A stretch of DNA of 26,128 nucleotides from a virus, in IMG/VR virus record IMGVR_UViG_3300047548_001480, positions 1 through 26,128 of that record; one strand, written 5' to 3'. The translations under genes were made by a program, and so were the position numbers. The notes beneath the pieces were generated by a model. That model was not told the origin of the DNA. It was given only the letters and a program-made list of their open reading frames with translations, and did no database searches. Below, piece after piece: positions 1 through 6,406 of the stretch (its first letter is position 1; each line of letters opens with the position of its first letter).

Positions 1-41
1 CCCTGGGAGGACCCAGAGCAGGGGGTGGAGACCGCGCTCAT
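1..41 (-). CDS. 5' end of a leftward phage gene, cut by the window edge
   Basis: An ATG at 41 on the minus strand overlaps the TGA of the upstream gene (ATGA), the coupling seen throughout this operon. Only 13 codons are present (it begins MSAVSTPCSG), so no function can be given. Its position after a morphogenesis-type gene suggests a head or tail gene. Confidence 0.45.
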   Translation of the reverse strand, partial: MSAVSTPCSGSSQ

Positions 42-796
42 GCTCCGCGGCCCCTGGACTGCAGCCGGGCCAGCGACTCAGCCAGCGCCCGGCCAATTTC
101 CTCGGTCGCAAAGGTGTTGCCCACCTGCTGGCCACGCTCGACCAATGACAGGCGCTTGGCGTAGGTCACGTCCCTGCGGTACAGGAAGACCGCCTTAAGC
201 GATCCGTCCGACATGCGCTCGTAGATGCCAGGACTGACCCGGGTTGCCGTTGGCTTGACTACGATGTAGCGCTTGCCACGCTTGGCCTGCGAAGCCAAGC
301 GTTTGCTGGCGTTCTTGCTGATGACTTGCTGGTAGCCGGGCGAGAAGTCCTTGCCCAGCTGCGAGATGACGGCAATGATCAGCGAGCGCGAGACGTTGCC
401 GTAGCTGTCAAGCAGGGCATGCTTGCCAGGCACGGTGATGTAGCCGCGAGGCATGGCGCCAGAGGCGATCAGTGAACGCTCGAACTTCTTCACCAGTCGG
501 CTGCCCGCAACCTCGTGCGGCGCCAGGTAGACGGCCGGAGCAAGGCCTGCCATCTGGTCCTTGAGCTTGACCTGCGCCTCCAGGCTGTTGGCTGTCGCAC
601 CTCTGAACATCGAGGCCGACCTGGTGCGAGCCACTGGCCTGTCGATTCCGCTATTGATCTGACCCTGCCAGTCTTGCGAGATCCGCTTGGCCGCGCGCGT
701 CAGGCCCGTGGCCAGCGCGGCGCTCATGCGCCGCTGGCTGAAGTCCCTGAATTGCGCCTGCAGCTCCTTGATCCCGGTCACCTTGATCTCGATCAT
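38..796 (-). CDS. phage minor tail/neck-type protein
   Basis: A 252-residue protein beginning MIEIKVTGIKELQAQFRDF. The start is fixed by a strong GGAGGTGA ribosome-binding site 4-5 bases upstream; a longer reading frame has no such site. The N-terminal layout, a short beta segment (IEIKVTGIKEL) followed by a helix with ALATGLTRAAKRI, resembles HK97-gp10/lambda gpZ-like tail completion or minor tail proteins. The middle is basic and rich in Lys/Arg. No transmembrane segment or signal is visible. It is the last complete gene of the leftward operon in view and marks the passage from replication to morphogenesis genes. The family assignment rests on resemblance only; that it is a structural phage protein is more certain than its exact role. 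Confidence 0.6.
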   Translation of the reverse strand: MIEIKVTGIKELQAQFRDFSQRRMSAALATGLTRAAKRISQDWQGQINSGIDRPVARTRSASMFRGATANSLEAQVKLKDQMAGLAPAVYLAPHEVAGSRLVKKFERSLIASGAMPRGYITVPGKHALLDSYGNVSRSLIIAVISQLGKDFSPGYQQVISKNASKRLASQAKRGKRYIVVKPTATRVSPGIYERMSDGSLKAVFLYRRDVTYAKRLSLVERGQQVGNTFATEEIGRALAESLARLQSRGRGA

Positions 797-800
797 GCTG

Positions 801-1061
801 TCACCTCCCACGCCAGCGCGGTGACACTGGCAATACGGCGGGCGCGATCCACCATTCGCGCATCTCGTCCGGGTGCGGCCGGTAGCCCGCCGCCTTGATG
901 CGCTGGCCGACCGCCTCGCGCAGGCCCTGCCAGTGCTGGCCGTGGTCCGGATCCTGCTCCATGCAGGTCACCTGCTGCCGGGCGTACTGCCACCAGCCGG
1001 GCGTCATGGCCAGCCGGGCGTAGTGCCCGGCGACCTGGTCGAAGGTCTCGGTCCATGTCAA
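801..1061 (-). CDS. small conserved-type phage protein, TTG start
   Basis: An 86-residue protein with TTG as the probable start. The TTG overlaps the TGA of the preceding gene (TTGA), so reinitiation is likely. The frame starts MTWTETFDQVAGHYARLA and is rich in Trp, His and Gln; I recognise no domain, and no membrane segment is visible. The ATG at 1056 lies in another frame, giving an Arg/Gly/Pro-rich product typical of a shadow frame, so the TTG is preferred. It sits between replication-type genes and the first morphogenesis gene. Function unknown. Confidence 0.6.
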   Translation of the reverse strand: MTWTETFDQVAGHYARLAMTPGWWQYARQQVTCMEQDPDHGQHWQGLREAVGQRIKAAGYRPHPDEMREWWIAPAVLPVSPRWRGR

Positions 1062-1210
1062 GCGCTTTCCTGGGACTGGCGCACGACGGCACGAGCACGC
1101 TTGAGGTCATCGGGGTTGACCTTGACCCCTTGTTCAGCCAGCCTGACGATGCGCCTGGCCCAGTCCAGCAGGAAGGCCGGGTCGTGACGGAGTTGTCGGA
1201 CACCGTTCAT
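1058..1210 (-). CDS. 50-residue hypothetical phage protein
   Basis: A short minus-strand ORF starts with ATG at 1210 inside the stop of the upstream gene (ATGA) and ends at 1058, overlapping the TTG of the next gene. The product is predicted to be largely alpha-helical and basic, with segments such as FLLDWARRIVRLAEQG and DDLKRARAVVRQ. The tight coupling on both sides and the protein-like composition support it as a real gene. Function unknown; small helical proteins here may be replication accessory factors, but nothing in the sequence proves that. Confidence 0.65.
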   Translation of the reverse strand: MNGVRQLRHDPAFLLDWARRIVRLAEQGVKVNPDDLKRARAVVRQSQESA

Positions 1211-1872
1211 GCTGCCTCCTGAGTCGCGCCGCCGATCACGATGCGGCCTGCCTCGATGGCCTGCAGCGCCTGGAAGCTGACGGCAGTCTTGCCAGTCAGG
1301 TTGCCAGTGCGGTAGACCTCGCGCGCCTTGAGCAGATGGCCCACGATGGCCGGCCCGGGTGGCGGCAGGCCGCGGCGCGAGTACATCTCGTCCGAGGCGC
1401 GGTCGCCGATCAGCTTGCGCGGGTACTCGATGCCCTCCCGGCCAGCGTAGGCCCGGTACGACTCAGTGAAGCGGTGCTGCAGGTAGCTCAGCTCCGACAG
1501 CTCGCCCCGGCAGAACTTGGGCCAGCCGCCCAGGTCGTCGATCACGGCATGGATGACCGGATCGTCGAACACCACGTCCTGATAGGCGCCGACACGCTGC
1601 ATGGCCTCGCAGGCCTTTCCCCAGGCGATCTGCGCCCGGTCGGTCGCGGTACCGGCCAGCATGCGCACCAGGTCGGCCGGCTTGGGCGCGAACTGGCCGC
1701 GCTCGGGGTCCAGGGCATGGCGAGTCAGCGCCCGGCTGACCTGCTCGAAGTCGAAGCGCTCGCAGGCCTGCCACCAGACGTTGAGCGCGAAGGGCGAGAC
1801 GTCCTTGCCGTAGAAGGCCATGGCGTCGGTGATGAGGACGGCAAAGCGCGGACGATCGACGGCGGGGTTCAT
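1207..1872 (-). CDS. phage replication-region protein (DUF6475-like)
   Basis: A 221-residue protein starting MNPAVDRPRFAVLITDAMAF. The ATG at 1872 overlaps the stop of the DUF1376 gene (ATGA). The helical N-terminus, with YGKDVSPFALNVWWQACERFDF and then a PKPADLVRML segment, matches the general look of phage proteins encoded just after the replication initiator, in the place of lambda P. That suggests a helicase-loader-like or replisome-partner role. This is inference from gene order and composition. No Walker motif is visible, so it is not itself an ATPase. The frame continues upstream of 1872, but that part is Arg/Gly-rich and antisense-like. Confidence 0.6.
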   Translation of the reverse strand: MNPAVDRPRFAVLITDAMAFYGKDVSPFALNVWWQACERFDFEQVSRALTRHALDPERGQFAPKPADLVRMLAGTATDRAQIAWGKACEAMQRVGAYQDVVFDDPVIHAVIDDLGGWPKFCRGELSELSYLQHRFTESYRAYAGREGIEYPRKLIGDRASDEMYSRRGLPPPGPAIVGHLLKAREVYRTGNLTGKTAVSFQALQAIEAGRIVIGGATQEAA

Positions 1873-2855
1873 GCTGCGGCTCCTTGCTGGGCCAGCCACT
1901 CGTCGGCGACGGCCCGATTGCGCTGCTCGAGCGCGATTTGCTTGTTGACGGGTTGGCGCTGGCCGGCCGAGCGCTGGCAGCAGGCCTTGAGGTACTCGAC
2001 CGGGTCGGCAGGCTGGGCCGCGACAGCGGACCGGACCGCGTCCACCACCACGGCCTCGCCGTAGTCCTTGACCAGCTTGCCGACGAAGCTGCCGCACTGC
2101 GCCTTGGGCAGCCCGGCCTGCTCGAGCAGGGACTTGCCGGCCGACCAGAGTTCGGCTTTGGTCATGTCGGCAACGGCTGACGGGGTTGCCGCCATGTCGG
2201 GCAAGGGCGGGAAGGCTGCAGCGGGTTGGCTGACGGCCCCGCCGTCCGTAGCTTCAGCTACGGAATAAATATCTCTCTCTCCCTCTCCCTCTCTCTTGCG
2301 ATCGCCAGAGGAATCGGGGGGCGATGATTTTTTGATCGGGGGGCGATCGCTTTTGGATGGGGTGGCGATGCTGACAACCTGCTTTTTCTTGAGCACTGGC
2401 GATCGGGGGGCGATCGCGCGGAGACGCTGAATAGCGTCCAGCAGCTTCGCCTCCTGATCACGGGTGTCGACCTCGATGGCCCAGCGCTTGGCGTTGCCTG
2501 CAGCCCCAGATATCGAGGTCAGCAGCTTCTCGATCCAGGCGGCCAGCGCCTTTTCGGCCACCACGGGGTGGTAGAGCCTGCCGTCGCCACCATCGACCCA
2601 GCCGCGCAGGGCGTGCTGCTTGACCTTGCCCCACTTGACGCCCGCCTGCGACAGGTGGGCGAGCATGCGGTCGTTGTTGGGTACGCTGGCGGCCGGCACC
2701 TGGTGCCAGCATTCGAGCCAGAGCGTGATGGCAGCCGAGCGCTCGTCGCCCGTGCCCATGATCCAGGTCTCGCTGGTCAGGAGCCGACGAACGTCGATGG
2801 GCTGGAAGGCAAAGTCGCGCAGATCGCAGTCTGCGGGGGTTAGCGGGGCTGTCAT
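1869..2855 (-). CDS. DUF1376-type phage replication protein
   Basis: A 328-residue protein. Residues about 15-110 have the DUF1376/YdaU pattern: an early Phe-Gln-Pro, a TLWLECWHQVPAASVPNND segment, a helical LAHLSQAGVKWGKVK and a final GRLYHPVVAEKAL. In other phages this family sits at the lambda O position and acts in replication initiation. Residues about 146-190 form a Lys/Ser/Pro/Glu-rich linker encoded by DNA with iteron-like repeats. The C-terminal part (about 230-320) is a second helical domain (SAGKSLLEQAGLPKAQCG). This two-domain layout with repeats in the linker copies lambda O, whose origin lies inside its gene. Start ATG 2855 with an AAAAGGGG site upstream; its TGA overlaps the next gene. 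Confidence 0.75.
   Translation of the reverse strand: MTAPLTPADCDLRDFAFQPIDVRRLLTSETWIMGTGDERSAAITLWLECWHQVPAASVPNNDRMLAHLSQAGVKWGKVKQHALRGWVDGGDGRLYHPVVAEKALAAWIEKLLTSISGAAGNAKRWAIEVDTRDQEAKLLDAIQRLRAIAPRSPVLKKKQVVSIATPSKSDRPPIKKSSPPDSSGDRKREGEGERDIYSVAEATDGGAVSQPAAAFPPLPDMAATPSAVADMTKAELWSAGKSLLEQAGLPKAQCGSFVGKLVKDYGEAVVVDAVRSAVAAQPADPVEYLKACCQRSAGQRQPVNKQIALEQRNRAVADEWLAQQGAAA
2289..2417. repeat. iteron-like array inside the replication gene (candidate phage origin)
   Basis: Four related 14-17-bp units built on GATCGGGGGGCGATCGC lie at 2312-2325, 2334-2350, 2356-2369 (degenerate) and 2401-2417. A half unit (GCGATCGC) lies at 2298-2305. Unit starts are 22, 22 and 45 bases apart, so a single 22-bp register is kept with one slot empty. 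Short T/A runs separate the units and a pyrimidine tract (2270-2297) flanks them. Because 22 is not a multiple of three, the repeat is selected at the DNA rather than the protein level. The arrangement matches origins embedded in initiator genes. Confidence 0.6.
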
Positions 2856-2977
2856 TGCAACCCCTTTTCTTGCTGAACCATGGTCGTCCTTTTCATGGCG
2901 TCCGGTTGGGGGGTGCCAGCGGCAGGCAGGGGACGAATCTGCTTTTCGGGAGCTACCCTAGCCGTGGCGAAACACAT
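2852..2977 (-). CDS. possible 41-residue leader-type protein before the replication gene
   Basis: A small ORF starts at 2977 (MCFATARVAPEKQ) and ends at 2852, its stop overlapping the ATG of the DUF1376 gene (ATGA). The product is basic and Pro-rich. It fills the gap between two accepted genes, and the coupling suggests it could feed ribosomes into the replication gene. No clear ribosome-binding site is seen, so it may be untranslated leader. Confidence 0.4.
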   Translation of the reverse strand: MCFATARVAPEKQIRPLPAAGTPQPDAMKRTTMVQQEKGLQ

Positions 2978-2991
2978 GGATATCGAGCCGA

Positions 2992-3327
2992 TCAGATGGA
3001 AAGACCGGTCTGCTTGGCCACCACGTAGACGGGCTGCTGCGGCGCCTGGGTGACGCTGCAGGGTCGACGGGCGGCGCGGGCCAGGTGGCCGCCTGCCACC
3101 AGCGAGGTGACGCGACCGCTGATCTGGTTGGAGCTGACGCGGCGGCCCAGCTGCTCCTCCATGAGCAGGCAGATCTCGGTCAGGCTCAGGTCGGCCTGGC
3201 CGCGGGCATGGCCCAGGCGCACGGCGTGCAGCACGCGCTGCTCGGCCTCGGACAGCTTGCGAGCGGTCAGCGCCTTGAAGTTGTCGGACTGGATGCCGCG
3301 GCTGGCGGCATGGGTCGATGTGCTCAT
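2992..3327 (-). CDS. winged-helix-like early phage regulator
   Basis: A 111-residue protein whose ATG at 3327 has GGAG seven bases upstream; the ATG at 3339 lacks spacing to a site. After a Ser/Thr-rich N-terminus (about 1-20), residues about 25-90 look like a winged helix: SEAEQRVLHAVRLGHARGQ, then LSLTEICLLMEEQLGR as a helix-turn-helix and VSSNQISGRVTSLVAGGHL as recognition helix and wing. It probably binds DNA in early transcription or replication. It is encoded in the leftward early operon just before the replication genes. The exact target is unknown. Confidence 0.6.
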   Translation of the reverse strand: MSTSTHAASRGIQSDNFKALTARKLSEAEQRVLHAVRLGHARGQADLSLTEICLLMEEQLGRRVSSNQISGRVTSLVAGGHLARAARRPCSVTQAPQQPVYVVAKQTGLSI

Positions 3328-3344
3328 GCAAGTCTCCATCGGGA

Positions 3345-3539
3345 CTATTCGTCACCACGATTCGAGGTGACAGCGCAGCGCGACATGCCGACACTTCCGT
3401 ACAAGGAGCGACGCACGATGAACCGCACAAACTCGCCAGCCTTCATGTCCATGCGATCAGCCTCGCGGCAGACGTCCAGGAACTCGCGCTCGGTCAGGTT
3501 GACCGGGACGCGCTCGGTGTGCTTGTTGTCGTCAGCCAT
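3345..3539 (-). CDS. small DNA-binding-type protein (ribbon-helix-helix-like)
   Basis: A 64-residue protein starting MADDNKHTERVPVNLTEREF, with AGGAG at the right distance before ATG 3539. A short strand (RVPVNLT) followed by two helices (EREFLDVCREADRMD and KAGEFVRFIVRRSLYG) matches the ribbon-helix-helix pattern of Arc/MetJ-like repressors and of plasmid and phage copy regulators. It lies 86 bp from the divergent gene at 3626 and could regulate that gap. Family assignment is by pattern only. Confidence 0.6.
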   Translation of the reverse strand: MADDNKHTERVPVNLTEREFLDVCREADRMDMKAGEFVRFIVRRSLYGSVGMSRCAVTSNRGDE

Positions 3540-3625
3540 GGCTGATCTCCTGGGGGTGGGCGAGCCGTTCCAGTCGGCTACGATGGGAGTTCTCACGCTG
3601 ACCATCAACCAAAAAGGAACGACTC

Positions 3626-3823
3626 ATGACAATCAAAACCATCAGCGGCGCCGAGCTCAAGCTCCTGCTGCAAAACTTCATCAACACGCTGGAAGACGAC
3701 GCGCAGGTGTCTTTCGGCAGTGGCGACTTGACCCTGTTTCGGGTCAACGAGAAAGGTCCTGTCAATGGGCCGCGCATGGTGCAGATCGAGTTCAATCAGG
3801 CTTACAAGGTGACCATGGACTGA
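3626..3823 (+). CDS. 65-residue hypothetical protein, opposite to the surrounding operon
   Basis: Starts MTIKTISGAELKLLLQNFIN with a good AAAAAGGAAC ribosome-binding site 5-6 bases before ATG 3626. The protein is acidic, with a helical N-terminus and beta-strand-like C-terminus. No known domain is recognised. It is on the plus strand inside an otherwise leftward operon, and its last 22 bases overlap the end of the convergent gene at 3802. Transcription from this strand would be antisense to the early leftward mRNA, so it may need a promoter in the 3540-3625 gap. Confidence 0.6.
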   Translation: MTIKTISGAELKLLLQNFINTLEDDAQVSFGSGDLTLFRVNEKGPVNGPRMVQIEFNQAYKVTMD

Positions 3824-4299
3824 ACGCGAGCTCGCGTTTCCTCCATCGTCTCGTTACGGCCCAGAGCGGCCTCGATGCGCAGCTCGGCCAGCCAGTCGCC
3901 GATGTGCTGCTGCACTTCGGCGTCGGTGCGAAAGTGGCCAGTGAAGGCGTGGCCAAATGGGTGACTGGCCTTGACGAGCCAGCCACCCAGCTCGCTCAGG
4001 GTGATTTCCAGCCTGGTTTCGGCCTGAACAGGGAGACTGGTGCGGACGCTGATGCGATCCCGCTGGACATCAGCGCCGCCAAAGGCCTGCTGACAAGCCT
4101 GGCTCAAGGCGGCGATATGGGATGCGCACTGCTCGCGGTCCAGCGTGAACACGACCGACTCACGGCCTGTCTCGACATAGGCCAGCGTGACGGCTCCGTC
4201 GCAGGCGCCAACCTGAATGGACTGGAAATGCGGCGTAACGCGATCGACGCGCCCGTCGCCCACCTCGACCACGCCAAACACAGGAAAAAGATCAGCCAT
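3802..4299 (-). CDS. 165-residue hypothetical early phage protein
   Basis: Starts MADLFPVFGVVEVGDGRVDR at ATG 4299, with AAAGG about nine bases upstream. The middle is amphipathic (a helix around IAALSQACQQAFGG) and the C-terminus has KASHPFGHAFTGHFRTDAEV. The protein looks globular and soluble with no membrane segment. No family is recognised. The start codon overlaps that of the divergent zinc-ribbon gene within the palindrome CCATGG, so each gene's ribosome-binding site lies in the other's coding region. It is on the same strand as cro-like and replication genes and probably belongs to that early operon. Confidence 0.55.
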   Translation of the reverse strand: MADLFPVFGVVEVGDGRVDRVTPHFQSIQVGACDGAVTLAYVETGRESVVFTLDREQCASHIAALSQACQQAFGGADVQRDRISVRTSLPVQAETRLEITLSELGGWLVKASHPFGHAFTGHFRTDAEVQQHIGDWLAELRIEAALGRNETMEETRARVQSMVTL

Positions 4300-4573
4300 G
4301 GCAATCAACCTTTTGGACAGCCTGAAGAAACTGGCGGAGTGGCAGCGCGTGGTCGCCGTGGCGGACAAGGTGCCCGAGCTCGAGCGGCGCATCGCCCTGC
4401 TCGAAAGCCGGATCGGCGGAGCCCCGAAGTTCGAGACCTGCCCGAGCTGCGGGATCGGCCGCTGGCACAAGGTCAAGAGCCAGCCCAACAGGACCTTTGG
4501 CAAGGTGGGCGGACTGGATGTGACCTACGGCTGCAACCACTGCAACTACACCGAGGTCAAGGTGGAGACCTGA
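4298..4573 (+). CDS. small zinc-ribbon protein
   Basis: A 91-residue protein starting MAINLLDSLKKLAEWQRV. Residues about 25-45 form a coiled-coil-like helix (VPELERRIALLESRIG). The C-terminal half has CPSCGIG and CNHC, a CxxC...CxxC zinc ribbon typical of small phage and nucleic-acid-binding proteins. The start has GGAAAAAG upstream. It is divergent from the gene at 4299 with overlapping start codons, and convergent with the cro-like gene six bases downstream. Likely function: a zinc-stabilised nucleic-acid or protein-binding factor; the partner is unknown. Confidence 0.65.
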   Translation: MAINLLDSLKKLAEWQRVVAVADKVPELERRIALLESRIGGAPKFETCPSCGIGRWHKVKSQPNRTFGKVGGLDVTYGCNHCNYTEVKVET

Positions 4574-4578
4574 CGGCA

Positions 4579-4854
4579 TCACACCCCCTGCCCGGCCGCA
4601 GCCGGTTCGATATCGACACGGGCCGGCGTGGTGGCCGGGACGGTGCCGCGCAGGTAGCCGAGCTTGTCGGCCAGGTCGGGGCGGAGCTCCTCGCAGGTGA
4701 CGGCGCCGGCGGTGTGGCGCTCGATCTCGATGGCGCGCTCGAGCGGGATGCGCGTGAGGCCCGCCGACCACTGATGGACCGCGCCCTGCGTGACCCCCAG
4801 CGCGCGCGCCAGGTCCGCTTGCTTGTGGTCTGCGAAGTAAGCCTTGAGGTTCAT
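4579..4854 (-). CDS. Cro/YdaS-like phage regulator
   Basis: A 91-residue protein starting MNLKAYFADHKQADLARALG. Residues about 12-45 form a helix-turn-helix (QADLARALGVTQGAVHQWSAG) of the Cro/YdaS type, followed by IPLERAIEIERHTAGAVTCEELRPDL, usual in YdaS-family phage Cro proteins. It is the first gene of the leftward early operon and opposes the S24 repressor gene. The ATG lies only seven bases after a TAAAGT -10 box that overlaps an operator, so the mRNA would be essentially leaderless. It probably favours lytic development by competing at the shared operators. Confidence 0.8.
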   Translation of the reverse strand: MNLKAYFADHKQADLARALGVTQGAVHQWSAGLTRIPLERAIEIERHTAGAVTCEELRPDLADKLGYLRGTVPATTPARVDIEPAAAGQGV

Positions 4855-4861
4855 AGGCAAT

Positions 4862-4922
4862 ACTTTAGCACAGCTCAAAGATTATTCAAGCCATGCTAAA
4901 ACCAACAATATATAGCATTGCT
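4862..4922. promoter_or_regulatory. immunity switch: three operators and divergent promoters
   Basis: Three dyads with the core AGCNNNGCT are centred at 4871, 4893 and 4918 (4867-4875, 4889-4897, 4914-4922), about two helical turns apart. The outer right one is extended to TATAGC-ATT-GCTATA. Leftward promoter: -35 TTGAAT (4884-4889 complement), 16-bp spacer, -10 TAAAGT (4862-4867 complement). Rightward promoter: TTCAAG (4885-4890), 18-bp spacer, TATATA (4909-4914). The -35 boxes overlap, so bound repressor would control both directions. Operators were seen directly; promoter calls are by consensus. Confidence 0.7.
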
Positions 4923-4924
4923 AT

Positions 4925-5683
4925 ATGCAAGACATGACGCAGGCACAACGTGAGGGGGCCAACCTCGCTGCCAAATTCAAGAAGCTCAAAGAAGAAACCG
5001 GAGTCACCAAAGCCGAGTTTGCGAGGCGCTACAAAGTGCCCGGTGGGCCATCAATGATCAGCCAGCACATTTCCGGGCACCGGCCGATCGGGCTTGAGCA
5101 CGCATCTGCCTACATGCTCGGTTTTGGATGCTCAATTGAAGAAATCAGCCCTAGCCTGGCAGTAAAGCTGCCTGCCTCAGTACCAACGCCTTCCTCCGGT
5201 AGTGCGGTGGTACCCGCGCCAGTTGAGCTAACGGGACCGCCGGACGGCTACATCCGGCTGGAACACCTGTCGCCCGAGCCGTCCATGGGTCACGGTGCCG
5301 TGGCGGACGGCCTGGAGCAGGTGGTGCAGCACCTCGACGTGCTGGAGCGCTGGGTGCGCGAGGAAGTGGGCAGCGTGGACGCGCAGCGCATCAAGGTGCT
5401 GACGGCCAAGGGCCGCAGCATGTGGCCGGCGATCAACCACCGCGACCTGGTGTTCGTGGACGTGGCGCAGCGGTCGATCGACGCGCCCGGCATCTACGTG
5501 GTCGACGTGGCCGGGCGGCTGCTGCTCAAGAAGGCGCTGATCCTGAGCAACGGCACGCTGGTGCTGCGCAGCGAGAACCAGACCGAGTTCCCCGACGAGG
5601 AGCGCTACGACCTGGCGCGCGAGGGCGACAGCATCACCATCTGCGGCAAGGTGCTGGCGTGGTGGTCGCTGCGCAAGGGGTGA
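4925..5683 (+). CDS. CI-type repressor, HTH plus S24/LexA-like domain
   Basis: A 252-residue protein. The N-terminal helix-turn-helix (about 25-60) includes TKAEFARRYKVPGGPSMISQH. A linker follows at about 78-105. The C-terminal S24 (LexA/CI-like) fold has GRSMWPAINHRDLVFVD with the nucleophile-type Ser and a Lys in GRLLLKKAL. A canonical Ala-Gly cleavage pair is not obvious (the candidate region reads MGHGAVADG), so it may not self-cleave and may instead be inactivated by the antirepressor encoded at 12495. The start is ATG 4925 or 4934; neither has a good ribosome-binding site, in keeping with a short or leaderless transcript from the rightward promoter. It keeps lysogeny and probably drives the downstream accessory genes by read-through. 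Confidence 0.85.
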   Translation: MQDMTQAQREGANLAAKFKKLKEETGVTKAEFARRYKVPGGPSMISQHISGHRPIGLEHASAYMLGFGCSIEEISPSLAVKLPASVPTPSSGSAVVPAPVELTGPPDGYIRLEHLSPEPSMGHGAVADGLEQVVQHLDVLERWVREEVGSVDAQRIKVLTAKGRSMWPAINHRDLVFVDVAQRSIDAPGIYVVDVAGRLLLKKALILSNGTLVLRSENQTEFPDEERYDLAREGDSITICGKVLAWWSLRKG

Positions 5684-5686
5684 GCG

Positions 5687-6406
5687 ATGACCCAACTGAG
5701 CTGGTTGCCTGAAAAGATTGCCCGAGTTGAGCCAAACCCCGTGCAATCGGCCGACAGTCCCGGGATTGGCGTGGCCAGGAGCCATCAGCGCTACGTCCTG
5801 AAGGTGGCGTATCCCGGCCATCCGTATCTGCCAGCATCCGAATGGGCCAGCCACGCGCTGGCGTTTGCGCTGGGACTGCCGGTGCCGCACTGGTGCTTGT
5901 GCGAGCTGCCGGATGGCCGGCACTGCTTCGGATCGCGCATTGAAGGCGCGGTGCTCGGCACCCAAGTGTTGCCCGTAGACTTGTCCGCCTTCGCCAACCC
6001 GGAGGTCATGGGCGGCGCCTTCGTTCTGGACTTGCTGCTGGGCAATGATGACCGCCACCCCGGGAACTGGCTGGTGACCGGCACGGGAGGCGCCGTTCTG
6101 CTACGGCCGATCGACTTCTCACGCGCCCTGCTCTGGCGCTGGCCGCCCAACGCAGTGCCGCCCTGGTCGGCCGACAGCAACAGCACCCGTTACTACACTC
6201 TGGCCTGGACTGCCGGGCAATGCCAACCCAGCGACGGGCGCGCCATGTTCCAGCAGATTCACACCCTGGAAAAATCAGTCTGGGCTAATATCGTGGAGTC
6301 GGTTCCGCCTGACTGGCTGGCGGAACCCTTGAGGAGGGAGCTGATCAACTGGTGGTGGTCACCCATCTGGTGGACCCGCATGAAATGGATCGAGAGTCAA
6401 CTATGA
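5687..6406 (+). CDS. HipA-like kinase domain protein (HipA_2 type)
   Basis: A 239-residue protein starting three bases after the repressor stop, with AAGGGG upstream. It has a compact kinase core: YVLKV with a probable ATP-binding Lys39, then LGNDDRHPGNW (residues about 118-128) matching the catalytic NxDRHxxN of HipA kinases, and PIDFSRAL with a metal-binding Asp143. It lacks the HipA N-terminal domain and is half the length of classical HipA, as in the HipA_2 family. The next gene (DUF3037) overlaps by ATGA, a pairing seen in bacterial genomes. It is encoded in the repressor transcript and so is expected to be expressed in the lysogen, possibly as a toxin, defence or modifying kinase. Confidence 0.75.
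   Translation: MTQLSWLPEKIARVEPNPVQSADSPGIGVARSHQRYVLKVAYPGHPYLPASEWASHALAFALGLPVPHWCLCELPDGRHCFGSRIEGAVLGTQVLPVDLSAFANPEVMGGAFVLDLLLGNDDRHPGNWLVTGTGGAVLLRPIDFSRALLWRWPPNAVPPWSADSNSTRYYTLAWTAGQCQPSDGRAMFQQIHTLEKSVWANIVESVPPDWLAEPLRRELINWWWSPIWWTRMKWIESQL

Noticed and set aside
793-1203. Minus-strand 136-codon frame
   Set aside because: Overlaps two short, tightly coupled genes in another frame and is Arg/Gly/Pro-rich.
1336-2064. Plus-strand frame of about 240 codons
   Set aside because: Complement of the two replication-region genes, with no ribosome-binding site or recognisable domain.
3085-4899. Plus-strand open frame of about 600 codons
   Set aside because: Runs antisense through several supported minus-strand genes and the operator region; composition is shadow-like and it mixes pieces of real genes.
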